NCBI GenBank assembly: GCA_934047225.1
Contig: OW203989.1
Coordinates: forward strand, 5,741,977-5,805,976
From: Ypsolopha sequella
Taxonomy: Eukaryota; Arthropoda; Insecta; Lepidoptera; Ypsolophidae
Direction: 5' to 3'
DNA: 64,000 bases
This document shows, piece by piece, positions 33,542 through 46,163 of the stretch (position 1 is its first letter; each line of letters begins with the position of its first letter). The notes under the pieces were generated by a model that saw only the letters and a list, made by a program, of their open reading frames with translations, ran no database searches and was not told the DNA's origin. The translations under genes and the position numbers were made by a program.

Positions 33542-33990
33542 TTAAGGCGCTACGGAAAAAAATCGACACTTTTAGAACTTCTATATCTACTTCGGTAAAT
33601 AATGTATAATCATGATAAAATAGTATATTATTTTTGGAATCTTTCTCGGATCTGTTAAAACAAAAACGCGATTGGAGAATTTCGGCTCGATAGAAATATT
33701 TATTGAAATGAGGTCTTTATCGACACCAATTCTCCTGGTTTGACAATTTAGAATGACATATGGACTGCAATTATATTTTATTAAATGGGTTTTAACAGTA
33801 TCTAGGACCTGGTTAAACGAAATTTTGATAGCATTTTTAGTACATTTTATATTAATAAAAAACCGACTTTTTGCAACTTTTCCACGAATCCGTCCCTCTC
33901 GCACTAAGGGTTTTTTCGCATATGGAGTAACAGGGACGCTAAAACTTTTACATATCGCCATAACAGTTACGCTAATTTCTAAATTCATAA
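33542..33990 (+). mobile_element. Dispersed repeat family P, copy
   Basis: About 425 bp starting TTAAGGCGCTACGG and containing AACGCGATTGGAGAATTTCG, GAAATATTTATTGAAATGAG and GACGCTAAAACTTTTACATA. It is about 90 percent identical to 38096-38545 in the same orientation. Open frames on it are not conserved between copies. Confidence 0.75.
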
Positions 33991-34295
33991 TCTTCACTTC
34001 GCATTGCATTACGTATTACATATTTATCATCATACTTGTGGTTTTTTAATACACAATTCCCTAAATTACAACATTTACATAAATTTAAATCCATGCTCGG
34101 CAGATGTCCACAAAAAGCGATGTGCCCTTGTCAAGTTTTTTGGTCTCGCTTTCGTTACTTCTGAACCGATCTTTACTCTACGCTACATCTATGGTTGCAT
34201 CATCGTCTAGATGCTGAGGATTAAAAAAAAAATTTGTTGTTTCCATAAAAAATATTTTTAAAGCAAGATGATTTCAAGAATTTCTTCAAACTATT

Positions 34296-34564
34296 ATACA
34301 ACGTGTAACAGAAAGGCGTAACCATATTTGAAGAGCTTATTCAGTCAATGGTATAGAACAACTTTTACTATGGAGCCAACCCTGAAATCTCAAAAAAAAA
34401 ATCTGCCCTTCCATACATTTCAGCCGAGCGGCATTGCATTTTTCTATGAAAAAGTTACATTTTTTTTCAAAATACATGTTTTTTCCCATAGTAAAAGTTG
34501 TTCTATACCATTGACTAAATAAGCTCTTCAAATATGGTTACACCTTTCTATTACATTTTGTATA
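34296..34564. mobile_element. Palindromic MITE with TATACAA ends
   Basis: Left TATACAACGTGTAACAGAAA and right (reverse) TATACAAAATGTAATAGAAA. The inner GAAGAGCTTATTCAGTCAAT and complement make arms of about 95 bp. Both strands open with the same peptide MKSLFSQWYRTTFTM, which is purely due to the palindrome. TA at both edges fits a mariner-like duplication. Confidence 0.8.
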
Positions 34565-34850
34565 TTTTATGACTGCTTAATATGTAAGTCTTAACTTGAA
34601 TAAAGCATTGTTATATAGTATAACCAGAGAATATAAAGTATGGTATAATTGAGTATGATTGATATGATATTTTTATTTTGATATCTTCTGTGAATGTTTA
34701 TTATATACTATAATATAACGCATGATTTCGCTTTTATCAATGTAGTATCGTGATAATCTTCCTCGGTAAAAATAACAAAACGCACAGGGAAACTGCTGCT
34801 GAGAACCCATATATCTTGATACATTTAAGTATGAATATTGTACCAGCCGT
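34565..34850. other. Non-coding spacer
   Basis: AT-rich; GATATGATATTTTTATTTTG and similar low-complexity runs only. Confidence 0.3.
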
Positions 34851-34858
34851 CTCCATAC

Positions 34859-35218
34859 TAGAGATGATGAATATAACCATTAACCATTAAATTTAACGAA
34901 TATTGAAGATTAACTATGATATTCAATAAACAAAATTAACATTATCGAAAGACACAAAGACGCGTCGTCGCGTTTTTTGTTGTTTTCCGTCAAATGTGAA
35001 GATTGTGAAGTTGTTTTGCAAAATAACCTACTTGGAACCATTTCGATAGGTGTGTGGGAGTGTAAAAATTATAGAGTATTTGTTTATTAGTTCAAAATAT
35101 TCGTTAATATTTTTATTCAATGGTCGCATTCAATAAAAATATTGACGAATATTCTCAACCAATAAAGTCATCAGTATTTTTAACCAATAAACAATTTTAA
35201 CCATTATTGACATCTGCA
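34859..35218. mobile_element. 360-bp hAT-like MITE with perfect 8-bp duplication
   Basis: CTCCATAC is present at 34851-34858 and 35219-35226. Tips are TAGAGATGATGAATAT and (reverse) TGCAGATGTCAATAAT, a short imperfect inverted repeat. The interior has TAACCATTAA and CAATAAAAATATTGACGAAT repeats around a GC-rich centre (ACGCGTCGTCGCG). No gene. Confidence 0.75.
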
Positions 35219-35226
35219 CTCCATAC

Positions 35227-35800
35227 CTTTGATCCCACATGAATGATGCAGTTTCAAACCCCTGTTCAAGTCACATCCCGATTCAGGATAAATATCGAAC
35301 ATAGACAAATACAACATTTGTTTTTTTTTTGTCTTTAACTAAAGGATAGCATGAATCTAAATGAGCTGTAAGCGATCAAAACATTCGGTAGCTTCACAAC
35401 ATTATGCAGAAATATTCTGTTTAGGACGTCGACCTCACTCTGGCATACCGACAAATCCCAATTTGTTTTCAGTATAACAGCTGTGCCCATTGTCTCATTA
35501 ACTATTGTTTAATTTATATTGAAATTCATTGTTTTTGGTCTTTTAGGTTGCTCCTCAAGGTTTCTGTGATTCATTCCATGCTGCGGTTGGGAAAATATGT
35601 GGTCCGTAACGTTATTGAAGACCTTTTTGTTAATTAAAACGTAATAATTGGCAATATTTTTGCCGCGTAACTATTAATTATTCACAAGCGCAAGACTGTC
35701 AAAATACCGGAGGGCATGTACAATTGTACAAGTCATAAGGAAGGCCTATGCAATCTTATGCAAGAAGATTAAATTTATAATCTGCTACTTTATATAGATG
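35227..35800. other. Intergenic spacer
   Basis: No exon, RNA gene or repeat edge recognised. Confidence 0.3.
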
Positions 35801-35802
35801 AC

Positions 35803-35960
35803 ATAATAATAATAATAATAATAAAATTCTTTATTGCACTGGATAAAATCATCGTACAAAGGCGAGCTTAACACTAATTAGTATTTTCTACCAACTAACC
35901 TTTGGCAATGAGGAAATTGTTGAGGGTAGTGCCATATATACTATTTAAAAGTCGTAATCA
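35803..35960 (-). mobile_element. Antisense LINE 3' end with (TTA)n tail
   Basis: A (TAA)n run at 35803-35823, then AATTCTTTATTGCACTGG and GTACAAAGGCGAGCTTAACA, is the complement of a common moth non-LTR 3' end. Truncated, no ORF. Confidence 0.5.
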
Positions 35961-36085
35961 TGAAAATAGTACATACTTAAATAATAAATAACTAGACTAC
36001 ATCCTAATAAACACTTAAAGCAAAGTTATAGTATATAATAAAATACATAAACAGTTAACACAAATATATAAATGGATAGTGATGA

Positions 36086-36476
36086 AATAGTAGTTTATGC
36101 TACAAGGGCGCAAAGGAATAAACTACGAGGACGATTTAAAACACGTAGCGAGTGTTTTAAACGTAACCGAGTAATTTATTGCTTTTACGCCCGTGTATCA
36201 TACTACATTTTTCAATGCATAGTGTGAGGAAATGAAAACAAATATAATCTTGTGAACTTTTAATTATAATTGGCTCAAAAGGACTGTATCCATAGCCGTT
36301 AAACGGTGTAAAAAAAGTATAACGTCTATGGTACACAGGAAAGGCTGCAGGTTAGCCAACCATTGTAAATAAATAAAAATAAAAAAATAACAATAAAGCC
36401 CTAGGGCAAAATAATCGACTTTCTGTTCGGTTTTGATGCATAAAAAGTGGGCCTTTACGAGCACATGCATTGAAAT
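36086..36476 (+). mobile_element. Dispersed repeat family R, copy 2
   Basis: Match to 15800-16148 in the same orientation, with an extra segment (AAACACGTAGCGAGTGTTTT) at about 36139. Immediately after it AATAAGAATCAAAAGAAATC is repeated twice at 36473-36520. Confidence 0.75.
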
Positions 36477-36520
36477 AAGAATCAAAAGAAATCAAGTAAT
36501 AAGAATCAAAAGAAATCAAG

Positions 36521-37215
36521 AAAGATACTTAGGGAAAAGTCAGTATCTCAATTGTAATTTTATTTTTTGCCATTAGCTTACTTGCCCAGAAACTGGGAGA
36601 GTGCTGACAGCAGGCGAGGAGTTTCTTTCCAGGGACTTATATCTCAAATGAAACTGTTTTTCTTAATTGTTTCCCTATTTTTATTTTCTTTACAAAATCA
36701 TGAACATGGTTCTCCAGTGGGATGTCCTTTGTGCATTTTAATTGAGGCTTGTACAAGATAATTGTTGATGCGATCAAAAGCAATTTTTATCTTTATCACG
36801 AGGCGTTAAGATTGTGTCTGTACATTTTGTATTGTGTCGCCCCTATAATTTGGTTTCCCGCCAAGTTTCACGCGACGGCATATTATTATGTGCAATAAAA
36901 TCATAAAATCAAAAAATCATAATTACTATTTGTACTTTAATTAACAAAGAGTGATTCATCTTCTGAAAACGACACTCAATATTTATTTACATGCATTTTA
37001 TTCATAACCGTCACAAGACAAGAAATTAATCACATTTATCGTTCATTAATTAAATTACACAAACATTACCAAAATAATTCTCATATAGCTTGTTTGAAAA
37101 ATATTTGCTGAAACTCATCTTTTACAAATTAACTTTCAAAGCAGTCACACTTTTATGTCCATAAAAGTTTTTACCTGCACTCCTACGGACTCCGAAAATG
37201 TAGAAGGCTTTACGA
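36521..37215. other. Region upstream of the proximal Samui promoter
   Basis: No exon. I see no named binding site until the GAATATTC box at 37216. Confidence 0.3.
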
Positions 37216-37486
37216 GAATATTCGAGACACTGCAAAAGCGCAGGCGCTATGACATGCCACTACCACAACACCCGTTTACCTGCCCTATTTTACATTGCTG
37301 CTCTAGGCATTAAAGCTGTGGCTCTCAGCCAAAAGCGCACAGCAATGTATACTATCCCAATCGATACGATTGTAGTCTTGTCGTTCGAACTGCGCGGTCC
37401 AAACCTCGATACTTCTCGAATGGTCCAGTGGTTTCTCGAAAACATCGCTCATATAAATACAAGCCCTCTTTGCCGCCCGTCTCAGT
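37216..37486 (+). promoter_or_regulatory. Proximal Samui promoter: HSE-like sites, TATA box, initiator
   Basis: Inverted heat-shock-element cores: GAATATTC at 37216-37223 (GAAnnTTC), TTCTCGAA at 37413-37420 and again at 37433-37440 (TTCnnGAA). TATAAATA at 37452-37459 is followed 32 bp after its first base by CTCAGT at 37481-37486, a good arthropod initiator, placing the start of transcription near 37484 and a leader of about 124 nt. The arrangement fits a heat- or stress-induced gene, as known for Samui in cold-treated Bombyx eggs and starvin in recovering flies. Confidence 0.7.
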
Positions 37487-37607
37487 ATAAAATAGTTTTC
37501 CAAGCGGTACGTTTGCAGTATTTCGGAGCAGTATTTTGACGGGTGTTGTGTTCTAATTTGTGATACAAAAGTACATTCCAGACCCAGTGAACTGTTTTGT
37601 TTGAAAC

Positions 37608-37667
37608 ATGGAATCTCCAGTTGTTGTGGATAAACCACCTGAGTATGGGACTGCGACGAGTAACGAT
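37608..37667 (+). CDS. Samui/starvin BAG co-chaperone, coding exon 1
   Basis: ATG in the context GAAACATGG, the first in the leader that fits, opens a 20-codon exon (MESPVVVDKPPEYGTATSND) ending at the strong donor GTAAGT in phase 0. Exon 2 at 48573 starts in phase 0, so the frame is kept over a 10.9-kb intron. It lies about 124 nt downstream of the initiator. The short N-terminus carries no domain; I assign it by promoter, start context, splice phase and the lack of a competing exon. A cDNA would settle it. Confidence 0.7.
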
Positions 37668-38095
37668 GTAAGTTTTAACGTAAATAGTACAATAACTTTT
37701 CATGTTATTTACAAAGAAGTTATTTATTACTTTCCAATTTAACGAAGACTGTTATGAAGATCAACGAAAGCTTGGGATTAATTTATATATTTCTATTAAA
37801 TTTTTACATCAATATTCTAATTTAAATTAAACATGACATAATCCAATTTATTATTTCTTTGATTATTTGATCTTGATCAATTAATAATGCCGGTCTGTAC
37901 ACGGTCCGAGGAACAATCATATTATTATCTACCCCCAGTAGAATTCAAAATAAGTAAAATTAAATGTTGAAACTTTCTAATTTTGGTTTTTATACAAATT
38001 TCTATAAGTGTTGAAGAAAACAATTATTCGATGTCTTTTTGTAGCGTATGTATACGCAATAATAATGTATATACATAAACGTATGTATACATTAA

Positions 38096-38545
38096 CTTAA
38101 GGCGCTATGGAAAAAAAATTACACTTTTAGAACTTGGATATCTACTTCAGTAAATAATATATTATTTTGATAAAATAGTATATTATTTTTGGAATCTTTT
38201 TCTAGGGATCTGTTAAAACAGAAACGCGATTGGAGAAATTCGGCTTGATAGAAATATTTATTGAAATGAGGTCTTTTTCGACACCAATTATCCTGGTTTG
38301 ATAATTCAGAATGACATATGGACTTATATTTTGCAATTATATTTTATTAGATGGGTTTTAACCATATCTAAGACCTGGTTAAACGAAATTTTGTCAGCAA
38401 CTTTAGTACATTTTATATTAACAAAAAACCGACTTTTTGCTAGGTACCTTTCCACGAATCCGTCCCTCTTGCACTGAGAGTTTTTTCGTAGATATATGGA
38501 GTAACAGGGACACTAAAACTTTTACATATCGCCTTAACAGAAAGT
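38096..38545 (+). mobile_element. Dispersed repeat family P, copy in Samui intron 1
   Basis: Begins CTTAAGGCGCTATGG and matches 33542-33966 through most of its length. Small insertions (for example TAGATA near 38488) distinguish the two. Confidence 0.75.
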
Positions 38546-41500
38546 ATTTTTTACGCAATCGCATCGCGCCTTGAGAAACCTTTGAACATACAACGACTAC
38601 AGGAACTTCTGCTCAGTTAATTCAATACCCATAGTATGTAAAGCATTTTCAAAACTCAAACCACATTATATTTAACATTTTATAATCTCGCTCAGTATTT
38701 TGCTAAATGAACAAGCTCCACTTCGATTGCGTTCCCAAGTGTTTATAAACAAAACCAGTTTAGAATCTCCAGAGGTGATCTCACTAAATCCGAATTTAGC
38801 TAAATTCCTTGTACGCATTTGGAGACCAGCCAGGTGGTGCCAGGGCCATTGAGATTTAAGGGCTGCTTGGATATGTCACTGTTGACTCGTTGCCATTCAA
38901 AAGTCACAGTATTGTAGATTCTAACAGCAATGGGTCTACCATGAGTTTTGTACCCGATACACGTTTGCGTTAAATATTTATATGAGAAATTGCACAGCGC
39001 CCCTAGCGGCTTACTCTCTTCTAATACAAAATATTTTACGCAAATGTTGACGAGTATCGAGTGCAAAACTCGTGGTAAACCCAACATTCACGTGTGCAAA
39101 AGAGGCGACCTTAGAACTTGTGTCGCTACCTACACCTAGTTTATGAATGCAGTTCTGATTGTTAGAAAATAATCATAGGTGCCCTTTGTGCAGGGTTTCT
39201 AGAGAAACACGATTGGTATTCGATGATGAGTCAACTGTATTATAAATAGCAGAGTCAGGGTCATTCATTAATTAACTTTATCATTTCTTACATCTGTTGT
39301 TGCGGTCCAATCGATGTCTGATAGTGATTAACCTTTCTTAAATTCTTATCCAGACAACAATGACTTCCATAAAGAACGCTCGCAATATCTACAATTTTAG
39401 ATTTAGACTTTTTCTTTACGTGCTTCGGTCTTACACCAAACTTTTCCAGACCTGTCGTACGAATATTTTTTTTACTAAAAGTGTGATCTTCCAAAATTTT
39501 TGTCACTCTTCCAAAATACCCATCTTTTATTTGTCCTTCCTACGCGATTTCAAATTTTCTAGTACCTAATGTTGTGAAAATTGGTAAACCCAATAAATGA
39601 TTATTTCTTTAACCGTGTGACTTGTAAGTAGTGAGTCGTAACGTAGGTAGTAAGTGATCGAAACTGCTCTGATTCATATACCCTAGTTTTTCATATGAAA
39701 TGTATGTACCATTTGATTCATTGAAGGTATTTTGATTGGTCAGCAGCTAGTCCCAGCCCGCCATCCACGGCATCTATCCCAATTCAAATTAGAAGTATTT
39801 CTTCATAATCAGCTCCGTCTTGTACAGCAGCTGACACCAGCTGTTGCTGAATCTACACGAATCTCTTTTGGAATGTTGTGATTCTTTGTTACCTCTTACC
39901 CAATATCAAAACTCACCTTGGCATGTATATTTTTTGATGTATTGTTTTGTCGCTTATTGTTATTAATCTTCAATGCATCATGCTGTTATTCACAATATCG
40001 CTAAAGGAAAACCTTTACAAAAATTAATTCTTATTTATTTCAGTTTTGTGGTTAGTTATTTTAATAAATATGCAATAAAATAAAGAAACTGCGCAATTTT
40101 TCTTCATTTAAAACACTCATTTACTTTTATAAATTAACTTTGGCATTTGCCTTGGGATTTTCATTATCTTTTATGCATTTGATATGGAATATTTATATTT
40201 AACTAGATGTGCCCGCGGTTCTGCCCGCGTTGAAAATATAATAATAACTATTAAAAAAAAAAACTTGAGACACTTGAATCATAGAGAGATGTTTGTGAGT
40301 GACGTTGGATGTAGGAGATAATCTCTGGACTCAATTGATTTATATAAAATTAATTCTCTGGAAAAATTAAATTTAAAGTTGCGTTTTATGATGTTACGTT
40401 TTTGCAGACCCAAAACAGTATGAACGGCAAAATTTATACTTGCGATTGTCGGCACTTGGTGAAACTTGAAACACATCTTGAATTAAAACAGTGCCTGGAG
40501 TCATGTAAAATATTTTAATTAGGATCTTCCCTTGAAAATGGAATAAAATCCGAAACCGGTTGGGAGTTAACACAAATAAAGTGAAACTACAAGTACAAGT
40601 GTTTTAATTCAAGAAGTCGCCATACAGATCTGACGTTTCCGAAACGCGGAACATTTTGATTTAATAATTTCATTCTTTAATTATTAAGCGATTACTTATC
40701 CAAACCCATATTGTTTATACCAGTCATCATTGTCACAGTTCCAAGTATCGAATTGCATAATATTTGTCGTGATTTGGGCGTTCGTGTGAGTGATACCGCG
40801 TACACAAAGATGTGTAAAGTGCCATCTCACTCTTTCCCGTGAATTTTGTCCCTTTCTAGCTTTTCGATTTTATATAATAGATTAATGCCTTTTGAAGCTT
40901 TTTATTTTATGCATATCAACTGAGCAACTTTACATTAATATCTTTACCACGATTCTATTTGAAAACATCTAGCTAGCTAATCAGCTATAGGTTCTTTGTC
41001 TCCAAATCTTTGCAAATTAAACTGAAGATCACATTTGTATAAATTATATAACTGTAAGTATTACAAAAGTTAAACCACGTGTTCCATAGACCATCATTTT
41101 ATCAACGACTACACAAAATTTTGTGGAAAATATAAACTGTCCAATAGGAAAGTAAATTAATTTTCGCATTATTTCAATAAAATAATCAAAGTTTTTCAGT
41201 GTGATCAGTAAATCATGTGGTTTTATAGCACGTCACTGATACCTTTCGTCAATATGTTCAACTATCTGTTCAACCAGTTGAACAAATTGGATTGATTTTG
41301 ACCAGTTATAACAGTTGGAAAAAAAAGTTGCAAAAATTTCAATTACAATATTTAATGAAACGAAAGTACATACTAACTAAACAGATTCTAATAAGAATTG
41401 ACCCACACTTATTTCTCCGTCGACGAGTTTTGATACACCCAATATAACAGTAATTCATTTCACGTTTTTCGCGTCGGTCACGTCCACGGTCGACCAGTCC

Positions 41501-43449
41501 AATCCACGCTATTCTAATCTCTTCTAAATATCTTGTAAACACAACGAGACGACTAACTTGGTCGCTGATGTCATGCTGACCAGCTTCAGCTTAGAAGGTA
41601 AAATGTATCGGCTGAGGTAAACCTTTGCGACGTACTAATGCGTCACAAATGTATACCCACGCGGCTTGTGTACTTTTTGCATATATGGCTGTTGGATTTT
41701 TGTCGGTTGTTGATTTGTCCGTTTCTATTTTAGTTGGGAGTTCATTAGGTCTATCTGCTGTTATGGCTAGCGCACAATCGAGAGAAGTTTTGGTACTAAC
41801 AGCTGCTACTGCAGATGACGTTTCCTTTTCCTTGTTTGATATCCGATCAGTCATTTCTTGATGATCTAATGATAAGGAATTGTCAGTGATGTAAACAATT
41901 GTATAGCTGCCTTAATAGCTTTTTGTTTAAAACAACGACTTAAATAGTAATAACAATATAAATCTTTGTATTTTATTTACCACTCTGCAGTCTGACATTA
42001 TGTACAGCAGCAACAGACAGAATTAATTTCCCACCTTTTTTTTTTGCTAAGCCAATAATAACATCTTCACCATTCACTATTGTGTGCTACTACCTCCTCA
42101 GGCACATCAATCTGATCGGTCATTGACTCTACCTAACATTACGTCAGCAGTTAAAACCGATTGTCCGAAATACCACCCCACTTCAGAACGGCAGAGCTAA
42201 TGTGTTGGAAATAGCACTTAGGAGATAGGCCTGAATGTGCTCGTAATGTAGGAAATGATAGGGCTGTTTGTATCTGCCTGACCCTAATGCTCAGATTTCC
42301 GTGTATTTATAATTTTATTTGCTCGGTTTTGTTGAGTGACTGTTTACTGAAAACGTTTTTAAATTTTAAACGGTATGACAGTTTCAAGGGCATCAGATAT
42401 TTTGCAAACTCGAAGCTTGTTTCGGAAATTGAGCCCAGTATTTCACCTTGGAACCTAATTCTTGTTTTAAAGTAAAAAAGGTTCTTGGGCCCGAGATCAT
42501 CTCGCTATCATCTAGATTTGGACGACAGTTAAATATTCAGACTATCCCTATTCCGTGGTTGTATGCCGAATGCGCAATGCTTGGCGCCACGAAGTCGTCT
42601 TCTATTTGGAGAAGTTTTATCTCAAGTCTTGTTTGTCATGCCTTTGTTTTATTTTCGCGCCTGAACAGCCACGACAGCATTACTGATTTCCCAATCATTA
42701 GACGTGATAACTCTCTCCAATAGAAGCACATGTCATCATCTCTTAGGGGCGCTCAGGTTTGTGTTGAGTAAAATAATTTCGTTTGTCGGGTAAAGTTGTG
42801 AAGACCACATCACCAACAACATAAATATTGATTGCGCTGATGTAAATAATGTAATTTTAGATCTAAGTATAAATAATTCCTTTGAAAATGTCATAAAGGC
42901 GAAACCTGTTAGCGAGCCCGCCCCAAAGACAGCTTCTATCTAATATCTACCCTACTTGCGCTCTCAGGAAGTCCCCGTTTGTCAGCGTGTTAGAGCAAGT
43001 ATGATGGATAGACGCTGCAAAACCGCGCGTGCAAGACTCCCAAGAAATAAGTAATAATAAACAATAAGTGGGAAATTTTCTTTTCATTATGAAAAAAGGA
43101 CTTGATTACTTTATTGAAAACGCCTTGCTGTATACATTATTCCAGAGATTCCACATTAGAGTCACGCGACAATAACACGTGCTGTAATCTGTTTATTAAA
43201 AACATTAATTCGTTACAAGTATGACGCAAGGTTCGAGGTAAACACTCGATGAGCTTTTTTGCGGCCACCTCCAGCCCACGGACATGATGTCACCCGCGAT
43301 GCTCATAGACTGTCTTCGGTAAAGACTGGTGCTATTTATAGTGTTGGGAAAGTAATGTACGACGCTTTGTGTCTATGTTTAGTAACAATTGGATTAGGGA
43401 CATGCTGACTTCTATTACAGTTAGCTTTACTTTTTTATTTTGATAATTT
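38546..43449. other. Samui intron 1, mostly unassigned
   Basis: About 4.9 kb with no exon I can support. 40202-40230 (TAGATGTGCCCGCGGTTCTG) looks like the tip of a moth dispersed repeat, and 40540-40620 (CCGAAACCGGTTGGGAG) resembles another. Open frames on the minus strand at 38800-39087, 39288-39506 and 41591-41854 (the last with a genuine ATG and a polar composition) lack known domains; I leave them uncalled. Confidence 0.3.
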
Positions 43450-44440
43450 TTAGGGTCCCGTATTCAAAGAGTAAAAAGGGAACCATTATGATGAGACTAC
43501 GTTCGTCCATCTGTATAGACGAGTAAATAACGTTTATACTACACCTGCTCGGAAAGTACCTTCTTACTTTTTTGAAAACGATGCAGAAAATACGTCATTA
43601 CTGTCACACAAATATGCGGGCGGAAAAAGTGTATGAAAATTCATTGTTAACGTGCTTGAGCGGGCAGAAAAAGTATATGCAAATCCATTGTTAACGTGCT
43701 GTTTTTTTTTTAAATAACATAAAGAATGAGCAAGTGGCCAAGTGGCCAGTATTATTTTGCGAACTCGTACATAAAATTCGAAAAATGATACTGGCCACTT
43801 GCTTTTCCTGTACATAATAAAAAATAAGAAGGAAATAAAAAGTGTCAATCGCACGCGAGCGAGTCAGTCGGTTTCTTTTATTGTATCTTGATTAAAAGTA
43901 AAATTATACTATTTCCTCGCAGGTGTAGTATAAAGCACTATGTATCACTCGGGAGAAAGTGCGATTCCCAACTCGTGTGTATTGAGGCCCTTGGCTTCGC
44001 CTCGGGCCTCAAACTACACCCTCGTTGGTAATCTTCCCCTTTCTTCCCTCTGTGAACAATGTACTATTAATCCGCGCTTCAACTTAAGACTTTAAATTTG
44101 ATGCAAAAATAAAGTTTAAATGCCCACGTGTTGAAAATAAAATTCTGCTCTTCGATAGCATAACTGACAGAGAAAAGAATGTTTTTCCTATAAATACAAT
44201 ATTATGCTATAATTTACTTGCATTAACTTAGAGAAATCTTCTAAAACTACAAAAAAGTTATGTCCCTCCCTCTTGTCTCTGAAACTAATATATCGAAAAG
44301 TATGAAAAAAATCATGCTATTAGACAATTATGTAAAGATTACAGGAAAAATAAAGCGGCTCAGAAAATTTACGATAAATGGAGGATATAAAAAGAAACAA
44401 AATGTGCGCGTAAAATATATTGATGTATATTTTTTTGTGT
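43450..44440 (+). mobile_element. GGGTTCCGTA-family repeat split by a family Q insertion
   Basis: The outer parts 43450-43525 (AGGGTCCCGTATTCAAAGAG, ATGATGAGACTACGTTCG) and 44085-44440 (GACTTTAAATTTGATGCAAA, CCTCCCTCTTGTCTCTGAAA) are consecutive in the intact copy at 27680-28450. Between them sits a reverse-oriented family Q element (43527-44068). Confidence 0.65.
43527..44068 (-). mobile_element. Dispersed repeat family Q, copy 2
   Basis: Complement of 13596-13988, with a duplicated inner segment (GCGGGCGGAAAAAGTGTATG and GCGGGCAGAAAAAGTATATG) and about 100 bp more CACTCG/CTCGTTGG-rich outer sequence. TTTATACTACACCTGC and GCAGGTGTAGTATAAA form the inner ends. Confidence 0.7.
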
Positions 44441-45699
44441 GAGTTCCACTTGTAATCCGGTTTTTTTGTAGTCATTATATATTTTTATTTTAACTTCGGA
44501 TGTCACACCACTGATTTATTTTCTAATTAATCAAAGCATCCTCTTTGGACCCGACACTACATCCTTGCTTTTAGAAGACAAAGATAGGCTTCTCCGATTC
44601 TCCGTTCTGCACATGTATTGATCTGATGAGAAGATTGTACAACTAAACCTTCTAATTATAAGATAGCTGATGCTCTTTAGTACAGATCTGTAAATAGAGA
44701 TCTGTAGCATACTACACAATCTATACATGCCACATGCTATGGCCGGAACGTCTTAGTTCTGGAAGTTTTATAGAGAACCTAAGCGGTCCTCAATGCATTT
44801 ATTTCAAGAGCAAGTAACCTGTTCAATAATATTTCTACTGATGTAGATATGTTTTGTACGGGCACCTCATCAGAGAGCCTTGACAATCCAACATTTTAAT
44901 TAGTTTTAAAATCAAGTCTGTTGCTTCTTTTTATCTTTTTATTTTGCATCTTCAACTTAAGGTTTTTGGTTTTATACTCATAAATATACATAACATAATC
45001 TAATACTATATTTAACTTAATTAAGTTTGCTAAATGAATAGTAGAAATTAGCTGACGCCATCATGACTCTTCTTTTAGAAAATTGTTCAATCTATCTTGT
45101 GGAGATTTTTTATCGGCATTTAGTTGTATAAGAACATTTCTATTGTAATAATTTTGCTGTAAATCTTCCTAAAAGAAAATAAATAAAGTGAATCTTTCAT
45201 GATGGCATTATTTTACTTGGAGAATGTCTGAATTGTTCTTTTAGGTCTTCTGTATGTAGACAAACACACAACACTTGTGTTTTTAGTTATCCGACGGAAC
45301 TGACTCAGGACAATAGCATCTTTACCGAGAACCTCCTGAAGGTCACCAGGTGTCGTGTCGTGGAGAGTAATTGGATCGTTTGTTTTGTGCAAATTTGAAG
45401 AAGGCGTTTTGTTTCTGATGTTTTATTTTATGACTAAGCGAGCATTTGCGTGGTACTAATTTAAATGTACGATTTTATCTCATAATTGGGCTGAGCATAT
45501 GTGTTGGCCGGTTCGTAAACTGTACCGCTGCAAAAGTTTCATCACGATCTGTCAATTGATTGCGAATTGTCGTGTTTTTTTATACTAGGTGTACCACTCA
45601 TTTATTCTCTTAGTTTGCTATTTATCTGTCTAGCTAGACTCTAGTTAGTTGGCTTTTCCGGTGTGAGAATGAATTTTCTGCGTTTTTGCAGCTAAATAA
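44441..45699. other. Samui intron 1, unassigned
   Basis: No exon seen. 45056-45210 may be a small MITE: GCCATCATGACTCTTC at its left and (reverse) GCCATCATGAAAGATTC at its right. Confidence 0.3.
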
Positions 45700-46130
45700 T
45701 TAATATATAATATAAATAATTAATAAATAAATACAGTGGACACCCAAAAAATATCAATACATAGTTTCAAAATAATACACAGAAGTACAATTCAACATAA
45801 AAAGGGGAAATAAAAATAAAATGAAACCAAATGACTCAACTAGACACAATAAAAAGAAAGCATCAAATATGCACTGTAAATATAAAATTGGCCCTGGCTC
45901 AGCAAATGTTAAAGATGAATCTTCAACGCTGGTTTTCTGCCAGCACCAAGGTACTCTCTACAGTACCTATACATAAATTATTTAAAACAGTCGATGTTGA
46001 GTAATTTTGAAATATATAGTTGTCACAAATAAACACAGCTACCTACCAATTTAACATAGCTAAATCCATAGGGTACGAAATTAATTAAAAATTCAAAGTT
46101 CAAAACCTATCAAAAATAAGCACAAACTTA
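45700..46130 (-). mobile_element. Antisense LINE 3' end (tentative)
   Basis: A degenerate AATAAATAAATA tail is followed by sequence with CAGCAAATGTTAAAGATGAA and CAACGCTGGTTTTCTGCCAG, similar to 32920-33140. No ORF. Confidence 0.4.
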
Positions 46131-46163
46131 GAAGTTTGCTCAATATTAAATTCTCAGACTCTA

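Noticed and set aside
34328..34531. Two open frames on opposite strands both beginning MKSLFSQWYRTTFTM
   Set aside because: Identical starts are produced by the palindromic MITE arms.
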